Origin: CAZVCJ01 sp964625745
GTDB taxonomy: Bacteria; Chloroflexota; Anaerolineae; VGOG01
DNA: 58,327 nucleotides
Assembly: GCA_964625745.1 (NCBI GenBank)
Contig: CAZVCJ010000007.1
Location: 1 to 58,327 of the forward strand
Direction: 5' to 3'
A program made the translations under genes and the position numbers. This document shows, piece after piece, positions 24,049 to 32,292 of the stretch. Below the pieces are notes generated by a model. It was not told the origin of the DNA and made no database searches. It saw nothing but the letters and a program-made list of their open reading frames with translations. How positions within the stretch are numbered: position 1 is the stretch's first letter; every line of letters starts with the position of its first letter.

Positions 24049-24894
24049 GTGAGAGAGATAACCACAGAAAAGATAACTCAAGAGGTGGCTCGTCTCTGCA
24101 TTGAGGCGAACTATTGCCTGGGCGAGGACGTGCTGGGCGCGCTGCGAAACGCTCGCGAGAAAGAGGTCTCGCCGGTAGGGCAGGCGGTACTGGACCAGAT
24201 CCTCCAGAATATTGAAATCTCTAACCGAGGGGAGTTGCCGCTGTGCCAGGATACTGGACTCCTGGTCGTGTTCCTCGAGCTGGGGCAGGAGGTTCACATC
24301 GTAGGTGGCAACCTGAACGAGGCCATCAACGAGGGAGTGCGCCAGGGCTATCGAGATGGCTACCTGCGCAAGTCGGTGGTGGACCAGCCCTTCTCGGCCA
24401 GGGTGAACACCAGGGACAACACCCCGGCGGTGATCCACACCGAGATCGTGCCAGGCGATAAGCTCAAGATCACCGTTTGCCCCAAGGGGGGCGGCAGTGA
24501 GAACATGAGTTACCTCAAGATGTTCTCGCCGGCGGCCGGCAGGCAAGGGATCATTGATTGGGTGGTCGAGTGTGTGGATAGGTCTGGAGCCAACCCCTGC
24601 CCGCCCATCATCGTGGGAGTGGGCATCGGCGGCACCGTTGACCAGACCACCCTCATCGCCAAGAAGTCACTGCTGCGCCCGGTGGGTCAGCCCCATCCCG
24701 ACCCCGAAGTGGCCGCACTGGAGGCCGAGATACTGGAGCGGGTGAACAAGCTGGGCATCGGCCCGCAGGGTTTAGGGGGGAGAGTGACCGCCCTGGCCGT
24801 CCACGTCGAGATCTTCCCCTGTCACATCGCCAGCATGCCAGCGGCGATAAACATCCAATGCCACAGCGCGCGGCATAAGGAAGTGGTTTTGTAG
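24049..24894 (+). CDS. fumA: Class I fumarate hydratase, alpha subunit
   Basis: N-terminal/alpha half of the two-subunit, [4Fe-4S] class I fumarase/L(+)-tartrate dehydratase family (281 residues). Visible are GELPLCQDTGLLVVFLELG (first cluster Cys), KGGGSENMSYLKMFSPAAG, GVGIGGTVDQTTLIAKKSL (the family's substrate loop) and VHVEIFPCHIASMPAAINIQC. It interconverts malate and fumarate with the beta subunit encoded next. GTG start, with AAAGGAG 8 nt upstream. As the first large gene of the operon leading to a fumarate reductase, it would supply fumarate from malate. Tartrate dehydratase is the alternative reading. Confidence 0.92.
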   Translation: MREITTEKITQEVARLCIEANYCLGEDVLGALRNAREKEVSPVGQAVLDQILQNIEISNRGELPLCQDTGLLVVFLELGQEVHIVGGNLNEAINEGVRQGYRDGYLRKSVVDQPFSARVNTRDNTPAVIHTEIVPGDKLKITVCPKGGGSENMSYLKMFSPAAGRQGIIDWVVECVDRSGANPCPPIIVGVGIGGTVDQTTLIAKKSLLRPVGQPHPDPEVAALEAEILERVNKLGIGPQGLGGRVTALAVHVEIFPCHIASMPAAINIQCHSARHKEVVL

Positions 24895-24898
24895 TGAG

Positions 24899-24990
24899 GA
24901 AACAAGGCAACAAGTCAACGAGGCAACGGGGCAACGAGGGGAGACACTCGTTACCTCATCACTCCTCGGTAACTCGTTGACTTACTCCAA
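24899..24990. repeat. Palindrome of the AAGTCAACGAGGCAACGAGG family
   Basis: Left arm AAGTCAACGAGGCAACGGGG and an inverted right arm CTCGTTACCTCATCACTC...TCGTTGACTT lie between the two fumarase genes. A close relative lies inside the second hdrA coding sequence (30489-30592), and a half copy follows hdrC at 25976-26004. Confidence 0.78.
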
Positions 24991-25009
24991 CGACGACAGG
25001 AGGCGTACA

Positions 25010-25564
25010 ATGTCCAAAAAGATCACCACCCCTTTGACGGATGATATAGTTGAGCAGTTGCACGCTGGCGACGATGTGCAGATCACGGGCACCATCTACG
25101 TGGGGCGCGACTCGGCCCACAAGCGGATGATCGCCGCCCTGGACGCGGGCGAGGAATTGCCCTTGGCCCCCCAGGGGCAGATCATCTACTACATGGGCCC
25201 TTCGCCAGCCAGGCCGGGTCGGCCCATCGGTGCTGCCGGCCCGACGACGTCGTATCGTATGGACCCCTATGCCCCGCGCATGTTGGAGCAGGGGCTAAAA
25301 GGTATGATCGGCAAAGGCAACCGTGGCCCTGAGGTGCGGGAGGCATTGAAGAAGCACAAGGCCATCTACTTCGCGGCCATCGGCGGGGCGGCGGCTCTCA
25401 TCGCCGATAGCATCAAAGAGGCCGAGGTCATCGCCTACGAGGATTTGGGCGCCGAGGCCTTGCGCAAGCTGAGAGTGGAGGACTTCCCAGCCATCGTGGT
25501 CAACGACATGTACGGTGGGGATGCCTATGAGCAGGGGAAAGCGAAGTATCGGTTGGAGGATTAA
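25010..25564 (+). CDS. fumB: Class I fumarate hydratase, beta subunit
   Basis: C-terminal/beta half of class I fumarase (184 residues). It begins KKITTPLTDDIVEQLHAGD, has GPSPARPGRPIGAAGPTTSYRMD, a typical swivelling-domain signature, and GMIGKGNRG followed by YFAAIGGAAALIADSIK. The ATG at 25010 has ACAGGAGG at 8 nt. It works with the alpha subunit 115 bp upstream. The gene ends 5 bp before hdrC, so fumarase is transcriptionally tied to the Hdr genes. Confidence 0.93.
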   Translation: MSKKITTPLTDDIVEQLHAGDDVQITGTIYVGRDSAHKRMIAALDAGEELPLAPQGQIIYYMGPSPARPGRPIGAAGPTTSYRMDPYAPRMLEQGLKGMIGKGNRGPEVREALKKHKAIYFAAIGGAAALIADSIKEAEVIAYEDLGAEALRKLRVEDFPAIVVNDMYGGDAYEQGKAKYRLED

Positions 25565-25569
25565 GCGGC

Positions 25570-25977
25570 ATGAGGATCAGGCTATCGGCGGAGGTGCTCA
25601 GGAACGATCTGGTGCGCAGGGTCGAGGAGATCAGCGGCCAGGACCTGTTGGCTTGTTATCAGTGCGGCAAGTGTTCGGCGGGCTGTCCGGTGGCCTTCGC
25701 CATGGACATGCTGCCCAGCCAGGTCATCCGCCTGGTGCAGTTGGGCCAGGTGGAGGAAGCGCTGGAGTCGGAGACCATCTGGTTCTGCGCCGCCTGCCAA
25801 ACTTGTTACGCCCGTTGCCCCAAGGGAGTTGACCTCTCGCGCATCATGGAGGCCCTGCGGGAGATAGCGCTCCAACGAGGTGGCGATTACCTGGACATCA
25901 AGGCCATCCATCCCGAAGAGCTGGCCGAATTCCCCCAACAGGCTTTCATCGGCGGGTTTCGTAAGTATACTTCGTAG
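25570..25977 (+). CDS. hdrC: Heterodisulfide reductase subunit C-like protein
   Basis: This 135-residue ferredoxin-type protein has two cysteine motifs, CYQCGKCSAGCPVA (about residues 29-42) and CAACQTCYARCPKGVD (about 73-88), each binding a [4Fe-4S] cluster. It matches HdrC, which passes electrons from the HdrA flavin to the HdrB disulfide-reducing site. It follows fumB by 5 bp. In methanogens HdrC is fused or adjacent to HdrB; here a 196-residue unrelated gene separates them. Confidence 0.93.
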   Translation: MRIRLSAEVLRNDLVRRVEEISGQDLLACYQCGKCSAGCPVAFAMDMLPSQVIRLVQLGQVEEALESETIWFCAACQTCYARCPKGVDLSRIMEALREIALQRGGDYLDIKAIHPEELAEFPQQAFIGGFRKYTS

Positions 25978-26036
25978 GTGAGGCAATGAGGCAATAAGGC
26001 AAGCTAGATGGTTGCTGAGAATACACGGGAGTATGG

Positions 26037-26627
26037 ATGTCAGAAAAGATTACGAACCATGCCATAGCTATTGCCGAAATCGTTCTGCGACCCTCTGATT
26101 TTACGAGACTTGTCGAATATCACCTAGATGAGTGGCTGGGAACAAGAGAACTAGAGCATGAAGCGAGCCGTTTGTGTGCTGTTGGTTTCCCCGAGAAGCA
26201 GTTGGCAAGTTTTATAAAGAGAGTGTGTGAATGGGGAAACTATCCAGGGATCGCAGGCAGGGTTCTCAAAAACAATGATCCGCTAATGATCCGGCGTCAG
26301 TTTACCGGCGCAACAAATGCTTTGAACTCTGACATTCCTGACGTCCAAGGCGCACTGCGAAGAATCAAGCAAATTCACAGTCTTGGAACATCATTCGCAT
26401 CGAAGCATCTCCGCTTCTTGCGTCCTGATGTGTGCCCTGTTCTTGACAGCATCATATCGAAGAACTTGGGGTATGATGAACATGGATACAAGCAATTTTC
26501 TGACGATTGCTTGAGAATTGCCAAAACGCTTCAACAACATGGAGTATGCAACCCTATGGGTAGGGAGAGCGGAAAGTGGTTTGCTGCCGATGTTGAAATG
26601 GCTCTTTTCACATATTTGCGCAAATGA
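26037..26627 (+). CDS. Hypothetical protein, possible OGG/HhH-GPD-like fold
   Basis: The 196-residue protein is inserted between hdrC and hdrB. The stretch SLGTSFASKHLRFLRPDVCP followed by VLDSIISKNLGY and FSDDCLRIAKTLQ resembles a family of OGG-fold (8-oxoguanine glycosylase-like) proteins of unknown role found in accessory loci; this is a weak recognition. Its base composition is clearly more AT-rich than the neighbours, codon use differs, and a GGCAATGAGGCAATAAGGCA half-repeat lies just upstream, all consistent with later insertion. No role in disulfide reduction is expected. Other possibilities are a defence or toxin-type gene. Confidence 0.6.
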   Translation: MSEKITNHAIAIAEIVLRPSDFTRLVEYHLDEWLGTRELEHEASRLCAVGFPEKQLASFIKRVCEWGNYPGIAGRVLKNNDPLMIRRQFTGATNALNSDIPDVQGALRRIKQIHSLGTSFASKHLRFLRPDVCPVLDSIISKNLGYDEHGYKQFSDDCLRIAKTLQQHGVCNPMGRESGKWFAADVEMALFTYLRK

Positions 26628-26663
26628 GTTCCTTGATCGCCTCGCTAACCTATCACTCTGTTC

Positions 26664-27551
26664 ATGGAGAACAGCGAAATGAAGATACCCTACTACCCCG
26701 GCTGTACCCTGAACACCAAAGGCAAGGGTTTCGATAACTCGGCCCGAGCTTCGACCAGAGAGCTGGGCCTGGAATTGGTTGAGTTGGAAGAGTGGAATTG
26801 CTGTGGAGCTACTTTTCCGCTGCTGGTTGACAACATGCTGGACCTGGCTGGGCCAGCTCGGGTGTTGGTCAGTGCTCGGCAGGAGGGCGAGCGGCTGGCC
26901 GTAGCCTGCTCCACTTGCTACAACGTCCTCAGACGCACCAACAAGGTGATCCGTGAGGATGAGGACAGCCGGGAGAAGCTCAACTTCTTCCTGGAGGCCG
27001 ATTACAGCGGCGACCTGGAAGTTCTCGATTTATTGCAGATACTGCGCGACGAAATCGGGTTCGACAGGATCAAAGAAGCGGTCAAGAAGCCTCTTTCGGG
27101 GCTGAAGGTCGCTGCCTATTATGGCTGCATGGTGCTCCGCCCTCCGGCCGAGGTAGCCTACGAAGATCCGGAGAATCCCCGTGCGCTGGATGATCTGATC
27201 ACCGCGCTGGGGGCTGAAGCGGTGGACTACTCCCACCGGGGCGAGTGCTGCGGAGCCTATCTGGCAGTCAAGTCGGTTGACGTGACAGCGGAGATGAGTT
27301 TTACCATCCTCGATTCGGCGCAGCGGAGCGGGGCTGAGTTGGTGGTCACCAATTGCCCCCTCTGCCAGTTCAACCTGGACAGGATGCAGAAGGCCATGAG
27401 TAGTCGGCACTCCGGATTCCGGCCTATCCCCATTCTGTATTTCACTCAGCTCTTGGGCATCGCCCTGGGGTTGGATAGCGAGGGCTTCGAGTTAGACAGG
27501 CACTACGTTGATCCGCGGCCAGCGTTAGCCAAATGGTTGGACGGTTCCTAG
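26664..27551 (+). CDS. hdrB: Heterodisulfide reductase subunit B-like protein
   Basis: The 295-residue protein has two CCG domains (Cx31-39CCGx35-36CxxC). The first starts at YYPGC, continues in WNCCGA and ends CSTCYN; the second has YYGCMVLRP, ECCGAYL and NCPLCQFN. In HdrB these hold two noncubane [4Fe-4S] clusters that reduce a disulfide. The physiological disulfide in a bacterium is unknown; it need not be CoM-S-S-CoB. The end overlaps the following small zinc-ribbon gene frame. The start may be the ATG at 26664 or at 26679. Confidence 0.93.
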   Translation: MENSEMKIPYYPGCTLNTKGKGFDNSARASTRELGLELVELEEWNCCGATFPLLVDNMLDLAGPARVLVSARQEGERLAVACSTCYNVLRRTNKVIREDEDSREKLNFFLEADYSGDLEVLDLLQILRDEIGFDRIKEAVKKPLSGLKVAAYYGCMVLRPPAEVAYEDPENPRALDDLITALGAEAVDYSHRGECCGAYLAVKSVDVTAEMSFTILDSAQRSGAELVVTNCPLCQFNLDRMQKAMSSRHSGFRPIPILYFTQLLGIALGLDSEGFELDRHYVDPRPALAKWLDGS

Positions 27552-27556
27552 CTCAA

Positions 27557-27895
27557 ATGGTTCCAGAGTTCTCGTCTATTCGAGAAGAAGCGGCCTTTTG
27601 GGATACACACAGTTTAGCCGATTATTGGGATGAGTTCGAGGACGCGGAGCTTGTTTTTGAACCTCAGGAGGACACCTGCCCGAAGTGTGGTGGTCGGATG
27701 AACATCGCTTACCTCGATGTTCGCCTCGCTGGCGGTAAAGCTGTCCTGTATCAAGTCAAAGTTTACCACTGCCCCACACCAGACTGTGGGACGACGACGC
27801 TTTCCAAAGAAGCGAAGGCAGAAATGGACGAGATAGCCGGAATGCTTCGTGAGGGAAAACTCGAAGGTCTGGAGTTGATGGCTGTACCGGCTTAG
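27557..27895 (+). CDS. Orphan antitoxin-like N-terminus fused to a zinc ribbon
   Basis: This 112-residue protein (from ATG 27557; an ATG at 27533 inside hdrB is the alternative) has two parts. Residues 4-36 (FSSIREEAAFWDTHSLADYW...DAELVFEP) match the first half of the BrnA-like antitoxin at 35330-35587 (FSSAEDAGEFWDTHSAVDYW). Residues 41-79 form a zinc ribbon (CPKCGG...CPTPDCGT), like YgiT-type antitoxins, followed by a short helical tail. No toxin gene accompanies it. It lies between hdrB and hdrA in the same orientation. It could be a transcriptional regulator derived from an antitoxin. Confidence 0.72.
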   Translation: MVPEFSSIREEAAFWDTHSLADYWDEFEDAELVFEPQEDTCPKCGGRMNIAYLDVRLAGGKAVLYQVKVYHCPTPDCGTTTLSKEAKAEMDEIAGMLREGKLEGLELMAVPA

Positions 27896-27905
27896 GAGAG
27901 AACCC

Positions 27906-29237
27906 ATGGTTGAGGGATTGGAGATCCCGACACCTTTTGTCAGGCGGGCGCTCATAATTGGTGCGGGCATCGCTGGAATGCAGGCCGCGCTAGACATAGC
28001 CAACTCAGGCTACCAGGTGGTGCTGGTGGACAAGCTCCCCTCCATCGGCGGGCGGATGGCTCAACTGTCGGAGACCTTCCCCACCCTGGACTGCGCCCAG
28101 TGCATCCTGACCCCGCGCACGGTGGAGGTGGGGCACCACGACAACATCAAGCTCCGGACGTACTCGGAGGTGGAATCCATTGAGGGCGACGTTGGGGATT
28201 TCCGGGTCCGCATCAGGCAGAAGCCAGCCTACGTGAACTGGGACCTCTGCACTGGCTGCGGACTGTGCCAGGAGAAGTGTCCCCAGCGAGTCGAATCGGA
28301 GTTTGAGCGCGGGATGGGTCAGCGCAAGGCCATCTACACTCTCTCACCCCAGGCGGTGCCCAACAAGCCTGTTATTGACGCCGAAAACTGCATTTACTTC
28401 GTCAGGGGCAGGTGCCGCGCCTGCGAGAAGCTCTGCCCTGTGGGAGCGATTGACTTCGAGCAGGAGGAGTCCATCGTCGAGGAGCGGGTGGGAGCCATCA
28501 TCGTGGCCACGGGCTATGACCTCTATCCAACGGATGGTTTGGGTCACTATGGCTACGGCAGGATACCGGACGTCATTGATGGGCTGGCCTTCGAGCGTCT
28601 GCTTTCGGCCTCGGGGCCTACGGCTGGTCAGGTGAAGCGGCCTTCCGACGGCAAGGTGCCCAAAGAGGTGGTCTTCGTCCAGTGCGCGGGCTCTCGCGAT
28701 CCAGAGTTGGGTGTGCCCTATTGTTCCAAAGTCTGCTGCATGTACACCGCCAAGCACGCCATGCTCTACAAACATCGCGTCCACGACGGCCAGGCCTACG
28801 TCTTCTACATTGACATCCGCGCGGCGGGCAAGGGCTACGAAGAGTTCGTAAGGCGGGCGATGGAAGAGGATCGGGTGCTCTACCTGCGGGGCAAGGTGTC
28901 CAGGATCTTCCAAGATGACGGCAAGGTCGTCGTCTGGGGGGCGGACACCTTGAGCGGCAAGCCCGTGGAGGTGGCAGCGGATCTGGTAGTGCTGGCCACG
29001 GCCACAGTGCCCCAGGCTGGAGCCAGAGAATTGGGGCAGATGCTGGGCCTAGAGACCGACGAGCTCGGGTTCTACACCGAGGCCGACGGCAACATGCACC
29101 CCTTGGAGACCGTGCGGCCTGGCATCTTCCTGGCGGGGGCGGACTCGGGGCCCAAGGACATCCCCGAAACCGTGGCCCAGGGAAGCGGCGCGGCGGCCAA
29201 GGTGCTGTCGCTGTTCGCCAGATGGAGTTCGTCGTGA
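27906..29237 (+). CDS. hdrA: Heterodisulfide reductase subunit A-like flavoprotein (HdrA1)
   Basis: This 443-residue FAD protein has the dinucleotide fold LIIGAGIAGMQAALDIA (17-33), GGRMAQL, CAQC at 63-66, an inserted two-cluster ferredoxin (C115-x2-C118-x2-C121-x3-C125, and C162, C170, C173, C177), IIVATGYDLYP, and YCSKVCCMYTAKHA. It lacks the N-terminal thioredoxin-like cluster domain of full-length HdrA, and it has no C-terminal ferredoxin. The second HdrA at 29778 carries just those missing parts. It should be the flavin hub that feeds HdrC/HdrB, possibly with bifurcation. AGGAGAG precedes the ATG. Confidence 0.92.
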   Translation: MVEGLEIPTPFVRRALIIGAGIAGMQAALDIANSGYQVVLVDKLPSIGGRMAQLSETFPTLDCAQCILTPRTVEVGHHDNIKLRTYSEVESIEGDVGDFRVRIRQKPAYVNWDLCTGCGLCQEKCPQRVESEFERGMGQRKAIYTLSPQAVPNKPVIDAENCIYFVRGRCRACEKLCPVGAIDFEQEESIVEERVGAIIVATGYDLYPTDGLGHYGYGRIPDVIDGLAFERLLSASGPTAGQVKRPSDGKVPKEVVFVQCAGSRDPELGVPYCSKVCCMYTAKHAMLYKHRVHDGQAYVFYIDIRAAGKGYEEFVRRAMEEDRVLYLRGKVSRIFQDDGKVVVWGADTLSGKPVEVAADLVVLATATVPQAGARELGQMLGLETDELGFYTEADGNMHPLETVRPGIFLAGADSGPKDIPETVAQGSGAAAKVLSLFARWSSS

Positions 29238-29752
29238 AGGAGGAATTCGGCCCTTACACCACGGTGTTAGTGGCCATCATCAACAACCAGCGGGATTTCG
29301 CCATCGCCAGGGACGAGCACTGGTATCGCATCCCCGCCAGGCGCGCTCCGACCAGGGCCGTCAACGCTCCCATCCTGGCCTTCTATCAGACCAGGGTCTT
29401 CGGGGAGGAGGCCTGGGGCATCAACTACTGGGCCGAAGTCCGGGAGTGGGAGATCGTCAAGCGAGTTGAGCTTTTGCCCCAGGAAGCACTTCATCCCCAG
29501 GCTCAAGAGGATTACTACCGAATCCGCCTGGGGGAGCTCAGGCGGCTGCCTCATCCTATCGTGAGCAAGAAGTGGCGGCGCATCACTTTCATTGTCACCA
29601 CCTGGGAGCGCCTGATGCGGGCGCGGGAGATGCAGGAGCTTCTCCACGGCGACATCTGGGAGGAACGGTTGTATCGGGCCTTGCGGAAGATGGGCATCGT
29701 GGCTGAGGGAAGGGTGAACTGGGAAGCGAGTGGGGGAGAGGTGTGGGATTGA
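29222..29752 (+). CDS. Protein of unknown function between the two hdrA genes
   Basis: This 176-residue protein overlaps the end of hdrA1 by 16 nt. The segment ARDEHWYRIPARRAPTR, then ILAFYQTRVFGEEAWGINYW, and the basic helical stretch VSKKWRRITFIVTTWERLM are its main features. The alternating beta-strand pattern around a WYRIP motif recalls PUA/EVE-like domains, but I cannot name the family. No cysteine or cofactor motif links it to Hdr chemistry. Translational overlap suggests co-expression; functional linkage is unproven. Confidence 0.6.
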   Translation: MEFVVKEEFGPYTTVLVAIINNQRDFAIARDEHWYRIPARRAPTRAVNAPILAFYQTRVFGEEAWGINYWAEVREWEIVKRVELLPQEALHPQAQEDYYRIRLGELRRLPHPIVSKKWRRITFIVTTWERLMRAREMQELLHGDIWEERLYRALRKMGIVAEGRVNWEASGGEVWD

Positions 29753-29777
29753 ACTTGCGGGCCTGGGAGCGAACTGA

Positions 29778-31565
29778 ATGAGGAGAATTGGCGTTTTCGT
29801 CTGCCACTGCGGCCTGAACATCGCCGGCACGGTAGACGTGGAACGGGTGGCTGAAGAGATACGCGACTATCCAGGCGTGGTCTACTCCGCGGATTATAAA
29901 TACGTATGCTCCGATCCAGGGCAGGACCTCATCAAAGAGGCCATCGCCGAGCATGACCTGGATGGCGTCATCGTCGCCGCTTGCTCACCGACCATGCACG
30001 AAGTCACTTTCCGCAAGACGGCGGCCACGGCTGGATTGAACCCCTATTTGTGCGAGATCGCCAACATCCGAGAGCAGTGCTCCTGGGTGCATCAATCGCA
30101 ACCCGAGGAGGCGACTGCCAAAGCCATTGAGACTATCAAGACCATCGTTGAAAAAGCTCGCTACGACGAGTCCCTGGTGCCCTTGACCTTGCCTCTGGTC
30201 AAGAAAGCCCTGGTGATCGGCGGTGGCATCGCCGGCCTGCAAGCCGCGCTAGACATCGCCGAGGCTGGCTATCCCGTCATCCTGGTCGAAAAGGAATCGC
30301 ACCTGGGCGGGCGCATGGGGCAGCTCTCCGGCATCTATCTCAACTTCGACACCGCGCCCGACCTGTTGGCTTCCATAATCCAGGCCGTGACCAGTCATCC
30401 CCATATCCAGATCATCACCGAGGCCGAGGTGGAAGAACTCGGCGGCTACGTCGGCAATTTCACGGTTCGGGTGAGGCGGCGAGGCGACGAGTTAATAGGG
30501 CACCGAGGCACTGAGGCAACGAGTCAACGAGGAGGCGAAGCCCTGGTTAACCCTTCACTCGTTACCTCATCACTCGGTGACTCGTTAACTGACGATGTTG
30601 GCGCCATCATCGTTGCTACCGGCTACGATCTCTACGCCAAGGAGAAGCTGGGCTACTACGGCGGCGGCCAATATCCCGACGTCATTGACGGCTTGCAGTT
30701 CGAGCAGATGTTGGCCACGGGTGGACAGATTCGCCGCCCTTCTGACGGGAAGGTTCCCCAGGAGGTCGTCTGGGTGCAGTGCGCTGGCTCCCGCGACCCA
30801 GAGCTGCATAAGCCCTACTGCTCCAAAATCTGCTGCATGTACGTGGCCAAACAGGCTATCATGTACAAACGCCAGGTGCCCGAAGGACAGGCTTATGTTT
30901 TCTACATTGACGTCCGCTCCGCTGGCAAGGGCTACGAGGAGTTCGTGCAGCAGGCCATGGAGCAGTACGACGTGCTTTATTTGCGCGGTAAGGTGTCGAA
31001 GATTTTCCAAGAAAATGGAAGAGTGATGGTCTGGGGGGCGGACACTTTGATGGGCAAGCCGCTTGAGGTAGCCGCCGACCTGGTAGTGCTGGCGACGGCA
31101 GCCGTGCCCAGCGAGGGGGCCAAAGACCTGGGTCAGCGCCTACGAGTGGCTACGGACGAGCATGGCTTCTTCAGCGAGGCCCATCCCAAGCTGCGCCCCG
31201 TGGAGAGCCTGACGGCGGGCGTATACCTGGCGGGCGCGGCCCAGTTTCCCAAGGACATACCTGAGACCATCGCTCAGGCCAGCGGCGCGGCGGCCAAGGT
31301 GCTCTCTCTCTTCTCCCAGCGGGAGATGGTGCAAGAGCCCATCATCGCCTACGTGGACGAGGAGCTGTGTGCCGGCTGCGGCTTGTGCATAGAAGCCTGT
31401 CCCTACGAGGCCCGCGAGATGCATCCCTGGAAGAACCTGGCCATCGTCAACGCGGCTCTCTGTCAGGGGTGCAGCGCTTGCGTGGTGGCCTGTCCCAACA
31501 AGGCCTCGGCAGTGCGGAACTTCACCACGGGGCAAGTGTTGGCCATGGTGGAGGCGTTGACGTAA
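29778..31565 (+). CDS. hdrA: Second heterodisulfide reductase A-like flavoprotein (HdrA2) with in-frame repeat
   Basis: This 595-residue protein starts with the N-terminal cluster domain lacking in HdrA1 (CHCGLNIAGTVD at 9-20, CSDPGQDLI, ACSPTMHE, then CEIANIREQCSWVH). It has the FAD fold ALVIGGGIAGLQAALDIAEA (144-163), then GGRMGQL, but the CAQC site of HdrA1 is replaced by NFDTAPDLL. Residues about 237-272, where HdrA1 has a ferredoxin, are encoded by a palindromic repeat and have no cysteines. The C-terminus has two ferredoxin clusters (CAGCGLCIEACPYEA and CQGCSACVVACPNKA). The two HdrA proteins look complementary and may form one complex. Confidence 0.9.
   Translation: MRRIGVFVCHCGLNIAGTVDVERVAEEIRDYPGVVYSADYKYVCSDPGQDLIKEAIAEHDLDGVIVAACSPTMHEVTFRKTAATAGLNPYLCEIANIREQCSWVHQSQPEEATAKAIETIKTIVEKARYDESLVPLTLPLVKKALVIGGGIAGLQAALDIAEAGYPVILVEKESHLGGRMGQLSGIYLNFDTAPDLLASIIQAVTSHPHIQIITEAEVEELGGYVGNFTVRVRRRGDELIGHRGTEATSQRGGEALVNPSLVTSSLGDSLTDDVGAIIVATGYDLYAKEKLGYYGGGQYPDVIDGLQFEQMLATGGQIRRPSDGKVPQEVVWVQCAGSRDPELHKPYCSKICCMYVAKQAIMYKRQVPEGQAYVFYIDVRSAGKGYEEFVQQAMEQYDVLYLRGKVSKIFQENGRVMVWGADTLMGKPLEVAADLVVLATAAVPSEGAKDLGQRLRVATDEHGFFSEAHPKLRPVESLTAGVYLAGAAQFPKDIPETIAQASGAAAKVLSLFSQREMVQEPIIAYVDEELCAGCGLCIEACPYEAREMHPWKNLAIVNAALCQGCSACVVACPNKASAVRNFTTGQVLAMVEALT
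30489..30592. repeat. Palindromic repeat inserted in frame in hdrA2
   Basis: Arms GAGTTAATAGGGCACCGAGG(CACTGAGGCAACGAG) and its near reverse complement (CTCGTTACCTCATCACTCGG...CGTTAAC) enclose about 35 bp. The family is the same as 24899-24990. It encodes about 36 residues without a stop. Confidence 0.82.
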
Positions 31566-31571
31566 GACGTG

Positions 31572-31621
31572 AAACGTGAAACGTCAAACGTGATGGTGAC
31601 GTTTGACGCTTGACGTTTGAC
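31572..31621. repeat. Inverted word repeat (AAACGTCAAACGT)
   Basis: AAACGTCAAACGT...ACGTTTGACGCTT lies between hdrA2 and the CBS gene, with further copies of ACGTGAAACGTGAAACGTC. It forms a hairpin of about 12 bp. Confidence 0.6.
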
Positions 31622-31645
31622 TATCAAAATCAAGGAGGTTTGAAA

Positions 31646-32290
31646 ATGCTAGTAGGTGAGAGGATGACCAAGCGTCCGATTACTACTCATCCCGATACTC
31701 CCATTGATGATGCCCTTAAGCTCATGCGGGAGTCAAAGGTGCGACGGCTGCCCGTGCTGGACAAGGGCGGTAAGCTGGTCGGCATCATCACCGAGAAGGA
31801 CTTGTTGTACGTCTCTCCCTCGCCAGCCACGTCGTTGAGCATCCATGAACTGCACTACCTTATCTCCAAGATTACGGTGCAGGACGTAATGGCCAAGGAT
31901 GTGATCACCGCCACCGAGTACACCCCGCTGGAAGAGGCGGCCCGCATCATGGCCGACAACAAGATCGGCAGCCTGCCCGTGATGCGCAATGGCAAGTTGG
32001 TGGGCATCATTACCGAGACGAACCTCTTCTGTATCTTCCTGGAACTTCTCGGGGCCAGGGAGAAGGGCGTCAGACTGACCATGCTTGTCCCGGAGCAGAA
32101 GGGCGTCCTGGCTACCATCACTCGCGAGATAGTCGAAATGGGCGGCAACATCATCAGTCTGGGGACTTTTGTGGGAGAGGACCCCACCAACCGCCTGATC
32201 ACGGTCAAGGTCTCAGAGGTTGGTCAAAACGAGTTAGTGTCGGCCATGGAAGCTCTGGGTATGGAAACCGTGGACGCGCGTGAGATTTAG
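31646..32290 (+). CDS. CBS-domain pair with C-terminal ACT-like domain
   Basis: This 214-residue protein has two CBS motifs. The first is around DDALKLMRESKVRRLPVLDK and KLVGIITEKDLL; the second is around PLEEAARIMADNKIGSLPVM and KLVGIITETNLF. A C-terminal ACT-like domain (TMLVPEQKGVLATITREI...ITVKVSE) follows. Such proteins sense adenine nucleotides and amino acids. The ATG at 31646 has AAGGAGG. Its place between Hdr and Frd genes suggests that it senses energy state for this respiratory or fermentative module; that is inference. AcuB-type proteins have the same architecture. Confidence 0.88.
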   Translation: MLVGERMTKRPITTHPDTPIDDALKLMRESKVRRLPVLDKGGKLVGIITEKDLLYVSPSPATSLSIHELHYLISKITVQDVMAKDVITATEYTPLEEAARIMADNKIGSLPVMRNGKLVGIITETNLFCIFLELLGAREKGVRLTMLVPEQKGVLATITREIVEMGGNIISLGTFVGEDPTNRLITVKVSEVGQNELVSAMEALGMETVDAREI

Positions 32291-32292
32291 AA

